Source: an uncultured Odoribacter sp.
GTDB taxonomy: Bacteria; Bacteroidota; Bacteroidia; Bacteroidales; Marinifilaceae
Assembly: GCA_900541415.1 (NCBI GenBank)
Contig: UQJP01000022.1
Coordinates: forward strand, 9,974-73,973
Direction: 5' to 3'
DNA length: 64,000 nucleotides
Shown one piece after another: positions 45,317-54,594 of this stretch. Position numbers and translations under genes: made by a program. Below the pieces are notes generated by a model. It ran no database searches, was not told where the DNA came from, and was given only the letters and a program-made list of their open reading frames with translations. How positions within the stretch are numbered: the first letter of the stretch is position 1; every line of letters begins with the position of its first letter.

Positions 45317-46285
45317 ATGAAAAAATCTTTATTATTCCTGCTCTCTATGTTCCTGACCTTCTCTCTAACCGCCCAGGAAAAAAAATTTCAATTCAGCGGT
45401 AAACCTATCGTCACTCTGTTTGCCAATGTCCATACAGGTTTAGGAAGTGCCGATAAAGATGCAGGCTTCGAACTTGAACGTTCCTACCTCGGTTACGCTT
45501 TTCAGGTTACGGAAGAGTTAAGCGGAAAAGTGGTGTTCGACATCGGGACCTCAAAAGTGGAAGGTTCCGATCTGGAACGAATCGCTTATGTGAAAAATGC
45601 CATGCTATCCTGGCAAACCGGAAACTTCACGCTTGACTTCGGGTTGGTATCCCTGGTCCAATTCAACGTTCAGGAAAAATTCTGGGGTTACCGCTATATC
45701 CGTAAATCCTTTCAGGACGAATATAAATTCAATTCCAGCGCCGACATGGGAATCATCGGAAAATATAAATTTACACCCTGGCTTTCTGCCGACCTGAACT
45801 TTATCAACGGCGAAGGTTACAAAAAAATCAACAAAGACAATCATTCCCGCTACGGAGCAGGCATCACGCTGACCCCTCACCCAAACCTACTTTTCCGGAT
45901 TTATGGCGATCTGTACAATGGCGACGGGGGAGAAAGCAAAGACCAATATTCTGCCGCTTTATTCTTAGGGTATAAAAACAAATGGTTTTATGCCGGAGCA
46001 GAATATAACCGCCTGTACAATACCGGATTTAAAGACGAACGACATCAAACGGGCTATTCTGTCTATGCTTCGGTAAATCTCTCCCCAAAATTCGCCTTGT
46101 TCGGCAGATACGACAACCTTTCCTCACACCGGGATTATTCTCCGTCCGATCAGCAATTCGGATTGGCAGGCTTGCAATATACTCCCAACAAATACCTCCG
46201 CTTGTCTCCCAATTACCAAATAAAAAGCCCACGTACAGGGGAAACGGCCTCTTACCTATACCTGAATTTGTGTTTCAATCTTTAA
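45317..46285 (+). CDS. Outer-membrane porin of the phosphate locus
   Basis: 322 residues with a signal peptide (MKKSLLFLLSMFLTFSLTA, cut before Q) and beta-barrel texture: many alternating aromatic strands (YRYIRKSFQDEYKF, KWFYAGAEYNRLY) and a C-terminal aromatic/aliphatic strand ending LNLCFNL. Located 164 bp before pstS with its own Pho box, it probably lets phosphate or small anions through the outer membrane under starvation; selectivity is inferred from context only. Confidence 0.8.
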   Translation: MKKSLLFLLSMFLTFSLTAQEKKFQFSGKPIVTLFANVHTGLGSADKDAGFELERSYLGYAFQVTEELSGKVVFDIGTSKVEGSDLERIAYVKNAMLSWQTGNFTLDFGLVSLVQFNVQEKFWGYRYIRKSFQDEYKFNSSADMGIIGKYKFTPWLSADLNFINGEGYKKINKDNHSRYGAGITLTPHPNLLFRIYGDLYNGDGGESKDQYSAALFLGYKNKWFYAGAEYNRLYNTGFKDERHQTGYSVYASVNLSPKFALFGRYDNLSSHRDYSPSDQQFGLAGLQYTPNKYLRLSPNYQIKSPRTGETASYLYLNLCFNL

Positions 46286-46343
46286 CCCAAGCAATACATT
46301 AAAAATCAAAATATTATCCAAGTAACAAGCGTATTGTTCGCCA

Positions 46344-46400
46344 TGTAACAAAAATGTAACAATACTGTAACACCCTTGTATTATTCTCACGATAATATTG
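46344..46400 (+). promoter_or_regulatory. Candidate Pho box and promoter of pstSCAB-phoU-phoBR
   Basis: Three exact TGTAACA repeats at 46344, 46355 and 46366 with exact 11-bp period. The -7 box TAATATTG (one mismatch from TAnnTTTG) begins at 46393, 27 nt after the start of the last repeat, the same spacing as before the porin gene. No -33 TTTG is present. This points to PhoB-type activation at both promoters. Confidence 0.78.
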
Positions 46401-46449
46401 TATCGTCAAGAAAAATGAAAAAAGAATCATAAACCTAAAGAAAATAAAA

Positions 46450-47511
46450 ATGAACAAGCTATTACTTTTTATTCTTGCTATCGCAATTGCCGGATGCGGT
46501 AACTCAAAGAAAAAACAAAACAATAAGCCCACCAGCGAGATCACGATAACCGGAGCCGGGGCAACTTTCCCGCTTCCTTACTATAATCTGGCTTTCAAAA
46601 GCTGGCAGGATTCCACCGGGATCGCTGTTACGTACGGAGGCATCGGTAGCGGGGGTGGTATCCGCAGCCTGAAAGACAAAATCGTAGATTTCGGCGGAAG
46701 CGACGCTTTCCTGTCGGATGAAGAATTAAAAGAAATGCCCGCAACCGTGATACAAATACCGACCTGTATCGGAGCCGTTGTTATGGCCTATAACCTGGAA
46801 GGTGTGAGCAACCTGAAACTGACAGGCGATATTATTGCGGATATTTATCAGGGAAAAATCACCCAGTGGAACGACCAGCGCATACAGGCTGTGAATGAAG
46901 GCACAACCCTGCCTAACCTGCCGATTCATGCCGTTTACCGTTCGGACGGAAGCGGAACGACCTTTGTGTTCAGCGACTACCTGTCTAAAGTCAGCCCGTC
47001 GTGGAATGAAACCATCGGCACAGGCAAAGCACTGAAATGGCCGGTCGGTCTTGCAGCCAAAGGGAATCCCGGAGTGGCCGGAACAATCAGCCAAACGAAA
47101 GGCGCTCTCGGCTACATCGGTTCGGAATATGCATTTGCCCTGAAAATACCTGTCGCACAATTACAAAATCAAGCCGGAAATTTCGTAACTCCGGACACGA
47201 AAAGTATTTCTGCCGCAGCTTCGATCGACATACCCGACGACACCCGTACCATGATTACCAATTCAGAGATTGCCGAAGCCTACCCGATCAGCTGCTTCAC
47301 CTGGATTATGCTCTATCAGGAACAAGCCTATAACAACCGTAATCTGGAACAGGCACAGGCAGTCCTGCAACTGGCAAACTGGCTAACCGACCCGGCTGCA
47401 CAAAAACTGACCGTACAGGTGCACTATTCACCGCTTCCGGAATCGGCCGTTGCCAAAGCCAAAGCCTTATTACAAAGCGTAACTTATAACGGAACTCCCG
47501 TTTTAAAATAA
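46450..47511 (+). CDS. pstS: Phosphate ABC transporter substrate-binding lipoprotein
   Basis: Captures phosphate in the periplasm for PstCAB. 353 residues with a lipoprotein signal (lipobox ending at Cys16), then the PstS motifs ITGAGATFPLPYY, YGGIGSGGGIRSLKD, YRSDGSGTTFVFSDYL and GALGYIGSEYA that line the phosphate pocket. First gene of the pst-pho cistrons after the second Pho box. Confidence 0.97.
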   Translation: MNKLLLFILAIAIAGCGNSKKKQNNKPTSEITITGAGATFPLPYYNLAFKSWQDSTGIAVTYGGIGSGGGIRSLKDKIVDFGGSDAFLSDEELKEMPATVIQIPTCIGAVVMAYNLEGVSNLKLTGDIIADIYQGKITQWNDQRIQAVNEGTTLPNLPIHAVYRSDGSGTTFVFSDYLSKVSPSWNETIGTGKALKWPVGLAAKGNPGVAGTISQTKGALGYIGSEYAFALKIPVAQLQNQAGNFVTPDTKSISAAASIDIPDDTRTMITNSEIAEAYPISCFTWIMLYQEQAYNNRNLEQAQAVLQLANWLTDPAAQKLTVQVHYSPLPESAVAKAKALLQSVTYNGTPVLK

Positions 47512-47529
47512 TCGATCATCCTTTAAGAA

Positions 47530-48381
47530 ATGCGGGACTATATTTTCAAACGCCTCTTATTCCTCTGCTCCCTACTGGTGTTACTGGTCAGCGCAGGCAT
47601 GATCTATTCGCTGGTGAGCGGAGCCGTCCCCGCTTTCGGTAAATTCGGTTTCTTCCGCTTCATTTTTTCTGCGGAATGGAATCCGACTACCGGATCGGAA
47701 AACTACGGGGCTCTCTCTTTTATTGCCGGAACATTGATGACTTCATTTCTGGCTCTGCTGTTTTGTATTCCTTTTTCACTTCCGGTAGCCCTGTTTACAG
47801 GAGAATACTTCAAGGGCAAGCGGATAGCCGTCCTCATCAGTTCGGTGATCGATCTGCTGGCAGGAATACCTTCTATCGTCTACGGCCTATGGGGTTTCTA
47901 CACCCTGCGTCCGGTTATTACAGAATTAGGGTTATCGCCTCAGGGATTCGGAATACTCACCTCCTCTATCATTCTGGCTATTATGATCATCCCTTATGCC
48001 TCTTCGCTCAGCGCGGAATTTATTTCTATGGTTCCCCGAGAACTTAAAGAAGGTGCTTACAGCCTGGGAGGTACACGTCTGGATGTGATCCGCTACGTAA
48101 TTTTTCCCGTCTCCGGATCGGGAGTGTTTGCCAGCTATATTCTGGCGCTGGGACGCGCATTGGGTGAAACGATGGCCGTAACAATGTTGATCGGGAACAC
48201 AAATAACCTGCCCACCTCGTTCACCTCTACGGGAAATACGATGGCAAGCGTGATCGCCAATCAATTCGGAGAAGCCGACGGACTGAAACTCAGTTCCCTG
48301 ATCGCTATCGGATTACTATTATTCCTGATTACGGCAATCATCAATTTTATAGGTAAAATGATCATGAAGAAACTAAACTGA
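47530..48381 (+). CDS. pstC: Phosphate ABC permease PstC
   Basis: 283 residues, about six membrane helices, with the EAA-type loop (ELKEGAYSLGGTRLDVIRYV) that contacts PstB. It starts 18 bp after pstS and ends 4 bp before pstA. Confidence 0.96.
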   Translation: MRDYIFKRLLFLCSLLVLLVSAGMIYSLVSGAVPAFGKFGFFRFIFSAEWNPTTGSENYGALSFIAGTLMTSFLALLFCIPFSLPVALFTGEYFKGKRIAVLISSVIDLLAGIPSIVYGLWGFYTLRPVITELGLSPQGFGILTSSIILAIMIIPYASSLSAEFISMVPRELKEGAYSLGGTRLDVIRYVIFPVSGSGVFASYILALGRALGETMAVTMLIGNTNNLPTSFTSTGNTMASVIANQFGEADGLKLSSLIAIGLLLFLITAIINFIGKMIMKKLN

Positions 48382-48385
48382 CGTC

Positions 48386-49246
48386 ATGAATTCTATTAAA
48401 TATCGTTGCTTAAAAGACCGGATTTTCTTCGTGGCCATCTGTTTCCTGTCGTCACTCACCGCGATCCCTCTGGTGATGATCATTTGGGAACTAGTAAAAA
48501 AAGGCTATAAACAAATCAATCTCAGTTTCTTCACAGAGACAGCCCCCAGCACGCTCGATGCAATGCTTGCCAAAAATAGCGGCGACCTGATACCCGGTGG
48601 TATCGCCAACGGAATTACAGGTACATTGCTCATGGTTGCCCTGTCCGCGCTATTGGCCATTCCGGTAGGAATTATGGGAGGCATCTATCTGTCGGAAAAA
48701 CCCAAAGCCCTGTTTTCACACGTCATCCGTTTTCTGGCGGACTTATTGCAAGGCACGCCTTCCATCGTGATCGGAATCATTGCCTACACCTGGATTGTCA
48801 AACCACTCGGTAGTTATTCGGCCCTTGCCGGAAGTGTGGCACTTTCAATCATGATGTTACCCCTGATTATCCGTTCCACCGAAGAAACATTGAAATTATT
48901 GCCCGGTAGCCTGAAAGAGGCGGGACTGGCTTTAGGCTCGTCGTACACCAGCGTGATCCTGAGAATATTATTGCCTTCGGCTTTCGGCGGACTTTTCACC
49001 GGAATCCTGCTTGCCATTTCCCGGGTGATGGGAGAAACCGCTCCCCTGATGCTGACCGCCTTAGGCAGCACGATGGTGAACTGGGACATCCTGAAACCAA
49101 CCAGTGCCGTTCCCTTGCTGATTTGGGAATTCTACAACGACCCGAATTTGCTCGACATGATCTGGAGCTCTTCCCTGTTCCTGTTGATGCTAATATTAGT
49201 TCTAAATATCATTGCTAAAAATATCGCCAGAAAATGGAAAATATAA
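48386..49246 (+). CDS. pstA: Phosphate ABC permease PstA
   Basis: 286 residues with about six membrane helices and the EAA-type loop SLKEAGLALGSSYTSVILRI. It partners PstC in the inner membrane. Its end overlaps the pstB start by 13 bp. Confidence 0.96.
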   Translation: MNSIKYRCLKDRIFFVAICFLSSLTAIPLVMIIWELVKKGYKQINLSFFTETAPSTLDAMLAKNSGDLIPGGIANGITGTLLMVALSALLAIPVGIMGGIYLSEKPKALFSHVIRFLADLLQGTPSIVIGIIAYTWIVKPLGSYSALAGSVALSIMMLPLIIRSTEETLKLLPGSLKEAGLALGSSYTSVILRILLPSAFGGLFTGILLAISRVMGETAPLMLTALGSTMVNWDILKPTSAVPLLIWEFYNDPNLLDMIWSSSLFLLMLILVLNIIAKNIARKWKI

Positions 49247-50010
49247 ACATCCCCCAGCCGATCCTTCAACTAAAGGACGTCTCTATATCGTATAGTCCCG
49301 GTAAAAACGCCGTGAATAAAGTCAACGCCGACATCAAAGCCAAGCGGATCACCGCTATCATGGGACCATCGGGATGCGGAAAAAGCACTTTGTTACGGGC
49401 TATCAACCGGATGCACGAACTTTATCCCGACATTAAAATAACAGGAGAAATCCTGTTGGACAACCGGAACATTCTAAAAATGAATCCAATGGAAGTAAGG
49501 CGTATGGCAGGCATGGTATTCCAGCGCCCCAACCCCTTCCCCACCATGAGCATTTACGACAACGTGGTGGCAGGCTATACACTCAATGGCATCCGGATTT
49601 CCAAAAGCGAAAAAGACGAACTGGTAGAAAGCTGCCTCACTAATGTCGGGTTGTGGAACGAAGTGAAAGACTCGCTGTTCAAAAAAGGCACTTTCCTATC
49701 GGGAGGACAACAACAACGCCTTTGTATTGCCAGGGCGCTTGCCCTGAAACCGGAAGTGTTGCTGATGGACGAACCGACCTCGGCACTCGACCCCATTGCC
49801 ACAAATCGGATTGAAGAACTTTTACTGGAACTGAAAAAAGAATTTACAATTGTGATCGTTACCCACAATATGTCACAGGCTGCCCGTATTTCGGACTATT
49901 CCATGTTTATGTACCTCGGAGAATTGATCGAATACGACAAAACAAAAACCATGTTCACCACCCCCAAAGACAAACGCACCGAAGAATACCTCTCCGGACA
50001 ATTCGGATAA
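49234..50010 (+). CDS. pstB: Phosphate ABC transporter ATPase PstB
   Basis: 258 residues: Walker A GPSGCGKST (44-52), the PstB-specific Q-loop region MVFQRPNPFPTMSIYDNV, signature LSGGQQQR and Walker B VLLMDEPTSALD, with switch His in VTHNMSQAAR. It powers phosphate import and, with PhoU, passes the phosphate signal to PhoR. Confidence 0.98.
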   Translation: MENINIPQPILQLKDVSISYSPGKNAVNKVNADIKAKRITAIMGPSGCGKSTLLRAINRMHELYPDIKITGEILLDNRNILKMNPMEVRRMAGMVFQRPNPFPTMSIYDNVVAGYTLNGIRISKSEKDELVESCLTNVGLWNEVKDSLFKKGTFLSGGQQQRLCIARALALKPEVLLMDEPTSALDPIATNRIEELLLELKKEFTIVIVTHNMSQAARISDYSMFMYLGELIEYDKTKTMFTTPKDKRTEEYLSGQFG

Positions 50011-50055
50011 AACAAAGCAAAACAGAAGCGATAACGATAAAAAAACTTACCCTAT

Positions 50056-50766
50056 ATGACAACTTTAAAAGAAAAAGTCCTCAGCCGGATTTCCGAAGAT
50101 TTTCAGGTCATGGCAAAAGTGGTCATCAAGCAGATTAACCTGACCAAAATGCTTATGGAAGAAAACCGTAATGAGGAAATCTATACGGAAATCAACAACA
50201 ATGAACGCATTATCGACAGCCTCGATGTGAAAATGCGTGACGAAGTCATTAACACCATCGTACTCTACAGCCCGCGTGCCACGAATTTGCGGATGATCAT
50301 GTCCTACTACGATATGACTGCCTATCTGGAAAGAATAGGCGACCTGTTAATAAATATCACCGGATTCTTGCGCAAAATAGCGATACACAACCCACTTTTT
50401 TGCCAGTACAAGGAAAATCTGCTAAATATGCTGACCCTCACAGAAAATATGACACAAAACGCTATATTTGCTTTTACCTGCGAGGACGCACCGCTGGCAA
50501 GGGATACGATAGAAACCGACAATCTGGTCGACGCTTGTTTCCATGAAATCGGTAACACCCTTCCGCAGGATTGTAGCGGACAGCCGCTGGACAGCCAGCA
50601 AGTGACGGATGCCCTTTCTATCAGCAGCATGTCTTACAACATCGAAAGAATAGGCGACAACGCGACCAATATAGCTGAAGCAGCCATTTACCTGATGGAA
50701 GGAAAAAACATCAAGCACACAGGCAACCACGACAAAGATACTTTAGCGGCAGGAAGCGAAGGCTAA
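50056..50766 (+). CDS. phoU: Phosphate signalling protein PhoU
   Basis: 236 residues, all-helical, with the twice-repeated PhoU motif visible as YDMTAYLERIGDLLINI and SSMSYNIERIGDNATNIAE (metal-binding E/D clusters). It connects PstB to PhoR and dampens phosphate uptake and Pho signalling. 45 bp after pstB. Confidence 0.95.
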   Translation: MTTLKEKVLSRISEDFQVMAKVVIKQINLTKMLMEENRNEEIYTEINNNERIIDSLDVKMRDEVINTIVLYSPRATNLRMIMSYYDMTAYLERIGDLLINITGFLRKIAIHNPLFCQYKENLLNMLTLTENMTQNAIFAFTCEDAPLARDTIETDNLVDACFHEIGNTLPQDCSGQPLDSQQVTDALSISSMSYNIERIGDNATNIAEAAIYLMEGKNIKHTGNHDKDTLAAGSEG

Positions 50767-50809
50767 TCTTTCTCATAAAGCGATTTTAATTACATAAACT
50801 TAGATCAAA

Positions 50810-51490
50810 ATGGACAGAACAAAAATATTAGTGGTCGACGACGAAGAAGACCTGTGCGAAATCCTCCAATTTAACCTGGAAAGTGAAGGTTATGCCGTGG
50901 ATATTGCCAATTCCGCCGAACAAGCGCTGAAAATACTTTCCGACGACCACCAATTAATTTTGCTGGACGTTATGATGGAAGGAATGTCCGGGTTTAAAAT
51001 GGCTGAAAAAATACGCCGGGAACTGCATCTGACCACTCCGATCATTTTTTTAACGGCTAAAGACACTGAAAACGATATGCTCACCGGATTCAGTATCGGC
51101 GGAGATGATTACATCGCCAAACCTTTTTCGATCAAAGAGGTTAGCGCCAGAGTAAAGGCCGTGTTAAAACGAACAGGCATTGCCGGAACAACGCCCAGTC
51201 AGGAAATCACGATCGGCGATCTGATTATAAATACAGTAACTAAAAACGTCACCCTCAAAGGACAGCCGGTGTTGCTTACCAAAAAGGAATTCGAAATACT
51301 GAGCATCATGGCCAAATCCCCCAACCGGATATTTTCCCGGGAAGATATTTTGGGACGGGTATGGGAGGACGACGGTTATGTATTGGAACGTACGGTGGAT
51401 GTCCACATCACCCGGCTTCGGAAAAAATTGGGTGAATTCGGAAAACATATCGCAAACCGTTCAGGCTACGGATATTGTCTGGAAGCCTGA
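50810..51490 (+). CDS. phoB: PhoB-like response regulator (OmpR family)
   Basis: 226 residues: receiver domain with acidic pair DDEED (10-14), phosphorylated Asp53 (LLDVMM), Thr/Lys switch (LTAKD; AKPFS) and a C-terminal winged helix (RIFSREDILGRVWEDD; ERTVDVHITRLRKKLG). The pst context identifies it as PhoB; it should bind the TGTAACA repeats found at both promoters upstream. Confidence 0.93.
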   Translation: MDRTKILVVDDEEDLCEILQFNLESEGYAVDIANSAEQALKILSDDHQLILLDVMMEGMSGFKMAEKIRRELHLTTPIIFLTAKDTENDMLTGFSIGGDDYIAKPFSIKEVSARVKAVLKRTGIAGTTPSQEITIGDLIINTVTKNVTLKGQPVLLTKKEFEILSIMAKSPNRIFSREDILGRVWEDDGYVLERTVDVHITRLRKKLGEFGKHIANRSGYGYCLEA

Positions 51491-51519
51491 ACAGGTGAAT
51501 TTTTAAACACTTAGCAATT

Positions 51520-53280
51520 ATGCGCTTATCATACAAAAAGAAATTATTCCTATATTTCCTGTTTGTATTCACGATTTTCACGGTTATCATCATTGCCGTG
51601 CAACAGAACAGGGAAAAAATGTATAAAACGGAAAATTTCCGGACAGGACTCAATTCCTACACCGAAATTCTCGCCCGTTATATACAGAAAAACAAATTAT
51701 TAGCCGATGGTGCAATGGATTCTATCGCAAATATCCTTCCCTTGTTCCCGGAAAACTTGCGAATCACGATTATCAGTCCGGAAGGGAACGTGTTATACGA
51801 CAATGATGCCGGAAACAAAGAAAACATAGGGAATCACCTGGACCGTCCCGAAATATCGGGGGCACGCTACAAAAAGTCGGGCTCAAATCTCCGGGTTTCC
51901 GCCACCACCGGAATAGAATATTACTATTACGCCCGGAATTTCGACGACTATTTTATCCGGGTGGCAGAGCCATACAGCCTCAGCCTTGAACACATCCTGA
52001 AAGCCGACGATATATTTACCTATTTCATCCTGCTGCTATTTTTCACAGCCTTGATGTCCATTCTGTACCTGGCAGATCGATTCGGTAAGGCGATCACAGG
52101 ACTGAGCGAATTTATCCAATCGGCAGAAAACAATGAGCCGGAATTCGATAAAATCCACTTCCCTGAAACAGAATTAGGCGAAATCGGTAACAAGATTGTG
52201 GCAAACTACAAACAATTGGCCGAAAGCAAGGGACAACTGGCTTCGGAAAAAGACAAGCTCATCCGCCACTTCCATTATTCCGATGAAGGGATCGCTATCT
52301 TCTCCGCAGACCATCAGAAAATTTATGCCAATACTCATTTTATCCAGTATCTCAACACGATACTCGATGAGCCGACTTTTGAAGCAGGTAAACTTTTCAA
52401 TGCTCCTGAATTTAAAACTTTAAAAAATTTCCTGCACCACAACACTCCGGTGAATCCCCAGGCGAATGTGCTACCGATTTATCAGGGAAAAATCATTAAA
52501 AATGGGCAACATTATGCTATAAAACTATTGATATTCAACGACAACAGTTATGAAATCACGTTAAATAACATTTCCGGTTCAGAAAAAAACCGACTTTTAA
52601 AACAGGAAATGACAAACAACATCGCCCACGAGCTGAAAACTCCGGTCAGCAGTATACGGGGGTATGTGGAAACTTTACTGGAACAGCAAAACATCGATCC
52701 TGCCAAACAAAAATTCTTCTTAGAAAGAACTTATACCCAAGTGTTGAGATTGTCAGACCTGATCCGGGATGTTGCCCTCATCACCAAAACCGAGGAAGCC
52801 GCCGACTTGTTCAATAAAGAAACGATTAACATTCACGACACAATACAGGAAGTGGTTTCCGACCTTGAAACTCCGCTACATAATGCCCGCATCGATGTGA
52901 AAAATCAGGTAAACGATACCGTGGAGATAGAAGGCAACCACACTCTGCTCTACTCCATTTTCCGCAACCTGATCGACAACACCATAAACTACGCCGGAGA
53001 AAACCTATCGGTTGTTCTCGATTGCTATGCGGAAGACAACGAATTTTATTACTTCTCTTATTACGACACCGGGACAGGAGTAGATGAAGCCTTTTTAAAC
53101 AGGATATTCGACCGTTTTTTCAGAATCAGCGAAGGCCGGAGCCGGAAAACAGGCGGATCGGGTTTAGGACTTTCCATTGTAAAAAATGCAGTCCTGTTCC
53201 ACAAAGGGCAAATATCCGCCAAAAATAGAAAAGAAGGAGGTCTGGAGTTTATCTTTTCATTACGTAAAAAACTCTTTTGA
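51520..53280 (+). CDS. phoR: PhoR-like sensor histidine kinase
   Basis: 586 residues: two membrane helices (about 8-28 and 168-185) flanking a periplasmic part of about 140 residues, a HAMP/linker region, a PAS-like section (about 245-350), the H-box NNIAHELKTPVSSIRGY with His370, N-box NLIDNTINYA and G-boxes DTGTGVDE and GGSGLGLSIVKN. It phosphorylates the PhoB encoded 29 bp upstream. The larger periplasmic domain, compared with E. coli PhoR, suggests an additional signal. Confidence 0.93.
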   Translation: MRLSYKKKLFLYFLFVFTIFTVIIIAVQQNREKMYKTENFRTGLNSYTEILARYIQKNKLLADGAMDSIANILPLFPENLRITIISPEGNVLYDNDAGNKENIGNHLDRPEISGARYKKSGSNLRVSATTGIEYYYYARNFDDYFIRVAEPYSLSLEHILKADDIFTYFILLLFFTALMSILYLADRFGKAITGLSEFIQSAENNEPEFDKIHFPETELGEIGNKIVANYKQLAESKGQLASEKDKLIRHFHYSDEGIAIFSADHQKIYANTHFIQYLNTILDEPTFEAGKLFNAPEFKTLKNFLHHNTPVNPQANVLPIYQGKIIKNGQHYAIKLLIFNDNSYEITLNNISGSEKNRLLKQEMTNNIAHELKTPVSSIRGYVETLLEQQNIDPAKQKFFLERTYTQVLRLSDLIRDVALITKTEEAADLFNKETINIHDTIQEVVSDLETPLHNARIDVKNQVNDTVEIEGNHTLLYSIFRNLIDNTINYAGENLSVVLDCYAEDNEFYYFSYYDTGTGVDEAFLNRIFDRFFRISEGRSRKTGGSGLGLSIVKNAVLFHKGQISAKNRKEGGLEFIFSLRKKLF

Positions 53281-53298
53281 TCGTATACCCCAACCTTT

Positions 53299-53343
53299 AA
53301 AAGTGGTCTTTTCACCATAAAATTCTGTGAAAAGACCACTTTT
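53299..53343 (+). terminator. Strong terminator of the phosphate operon
   Basis: A 17-bp perfect stem AAAAGTGGTCTTTTCAC / GTGAAAAGACCACTTTT (53299-53315, 53327-53343) with an 11-nt loop, followed by CTTTTATTTTTT. It ends the transcript 18 bp after phoR. Confidence 0.92.
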
Positions 53344-53443
53344 CTTTTATTTTTTCCAATAAAATCTAATTTTTCTATCCCTTTCACGCAACCACCTTTA
53401 CCCCTGCTGCATCTTTTAAACGAAACAACAAAACAATAAACAT

Positions 53444-54094
53444 ATGGAAAAAACAATTCTAAGATTAACAGGTATCTTATTGTGCATACTTCTTTTTTCT
53501 GCCTGTAAGGACGACTATGAAGATCACTACCAGGGATACGGCATGGTGAACATATTGGGAGAAAGCAACTACCAAATTAAAATGGACGACGGTTACGTCC
53601 TTCATCCCAAAGAAGCCCCGTTTCCTTCCTCCGAACTAACGGACAGCATGCGCCTGAGCCTTGAATACAGCATCATCGAAATACAAGATTCAAGCGTAGA
53701 CGTTAAAATCCTACGGGCCATGGAAATCCTGACAAAACCCGTCATTGCCTACGACACCACCACTCTCGACAGCATCGGCAACGATCCGATCAAAATTTCC
53801 GGTTATTGGATAGCCCACGGTTTCCTGAACTTTGAATTTGTCTACGCCGGAGGTTACCCCGTGGTAAACGTTAAACACATGGTAAACCTACTCCAACACA
53901 CAGACAATACCGAAGGGTTGCTATTCGAATTCCGCCACAACGCTTTCGGAGATAAACGGGAACAACTTTATTCAGGGGTGGTATCCTTCCCGATCGATCA
54001 TCTTTTGGACAACATGCCCAAACCCGTAAAGATTAAAGTGAAATATCACGACTCCAATAATTCCAACCGGACGATAGAATTTAACTATCAATAA
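53444..54094 (+). CDS. NigD-like lipoprotein
   Basis: 216 residues with a lipoprotein signal (ILLCILLFSAC, Cys20) and the NigD-like organisation: a small beta domain with GYGMVNILGES and a second region with FEFRHNAFGDKREQLYSGVVSFPID. NigD-like proteins occur widely in Bacteroidales near surface or bacteriocin-related operons; their molecular job is unknown. It is a single-gene unit after the phoR terminator and before the tRNA genes. Confidence 0.8.
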   Translation: MEKTILRLTGILLCILLFSACKDDYEDHYQGYGMVNILGESNYQIKMDDGYVLHPKEAPFPSSELTDSMRLSLEYSIIEIQDSSVDVKILRAMEILTKPVIAYDTTTLDSIGNDPIKISGYWIAHGFLNFEFVYAGGYPVVNVKHMVNLLQHTDNTEGLLFEFRHNAFGDKREQLYSGVVSFPIDHLLDNMPKPVKIKVKYHDSNNSNRTIEFNYQ

Positions 54095-54129
54095 ACTGGA
54101 ACGAAAAGATAAAAAAAGAACTTCTTGTT

Positions 54130-54160
54130 TTTGTTTTTTTAGAAAAAACACCTACCTTTG
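54130..54160 (+). promoter_or_regulatory. Promoter of the tRNA operon
   Basis: Textbook Bacteroidetes promoter: TTTG at 54130-54133, exactly 19 bp, then TACCTTTG at 54153-54160. It lies 36 bp before tRNA-Tyr. Confidence 0.85.
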
Positions 54161-54196
54161 CAATCGCAAAAGAAAACAAGAGTTCTTTTAAACGAT

Positions 54197-54279
54197 GGGC
54201 AGTTACCAGAGTGGCCAAATGGGTCTGACTGTAACTCAGATAGCTTACGCTTACGGTGGTTCGAATCCATCACTGCCCA
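54197..54279 (+). tRNA. tRNA-Tyr (GTA anticodon)
   Basis: 83 nt with acceptor stem GGGCAGT (54197-54203) / ACTGCCC (54272-54278), anticodon loop CTGTAAC holding GTA, the long class II variable arm expected for bacterial tRNA-Tyr, and a GGTTCGAATCC T-arm. Discriminator A; CCA is not encoded. Confidence 0.97.
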
Positions 54280-54330
54280 CAATTATGAATCGTGAAGCCC
54301 CTGCTCCACCATCCATAATCAAAATTTACT

Positions 54331-54403
54331 GCGGAAATAGCTCAGTCGATAGAGCACTAGCCTTCCAAGCTGGGGGTCGCGGGTTTGAGTCCCGTTTTCC
54401 GCT
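54331..54403 (+). tRNA. tRNA-Gly (TCC anticodon)
   Basis: 73 nt with acceptor stem GCGGAAA (54331-54337) / TTTCCGC (54396-54402), D-arm AGCTCAGTCGATAGAGC, anticodon TCC in CTTCCAA and T-arm GGGTTTGAGTCCC. Discriminator T, normal for glycine. CCA is not encoded. 51 bp after tRNA-Tyr in the same transcript. Confidence 0.97.
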
Positions 54404-54412
54404 CTGATTCAG

Positions 54413-54441
54413 AGGTAGTTACGAAAGTGACTACCTTTTTT
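54413..54441 (+). terminator. Terminator of the tRNA operon
   Basis: A 10-bp stem with one G-U pair, AGGTAGTTAC / GTGACTACCT (54413-54422, 54427-54436), closed by a GAAA tetraloop and followed by TTTTT. Confidence 0.9.
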
Positions 54442-54594
54442 CTTTTCCACAATTTCATGGTTTGGGGCTATCGGGTTAAACCGGGAGTTAAACCGAAATT
54501 CAGCAATGAACGTATGGTTACCATCTTTAAAGATGAGCTGGTTAAAGCAGTCAAGGGTTTTGTGAACAAAAATTTTAAGAGAATACTGAAGTAA

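Noticed and set aside
54197..54403. tRNA genes as an active att site
   Set aside because: No repeated copy of either tRNA 3' end and no integrase gene seen in the window.
54385..54594. 69-codon frame after tRNA-Gly
   Set aside because: Its first part overlaps the tRNA and terminator; no start context. Only noted as a possible remnant.
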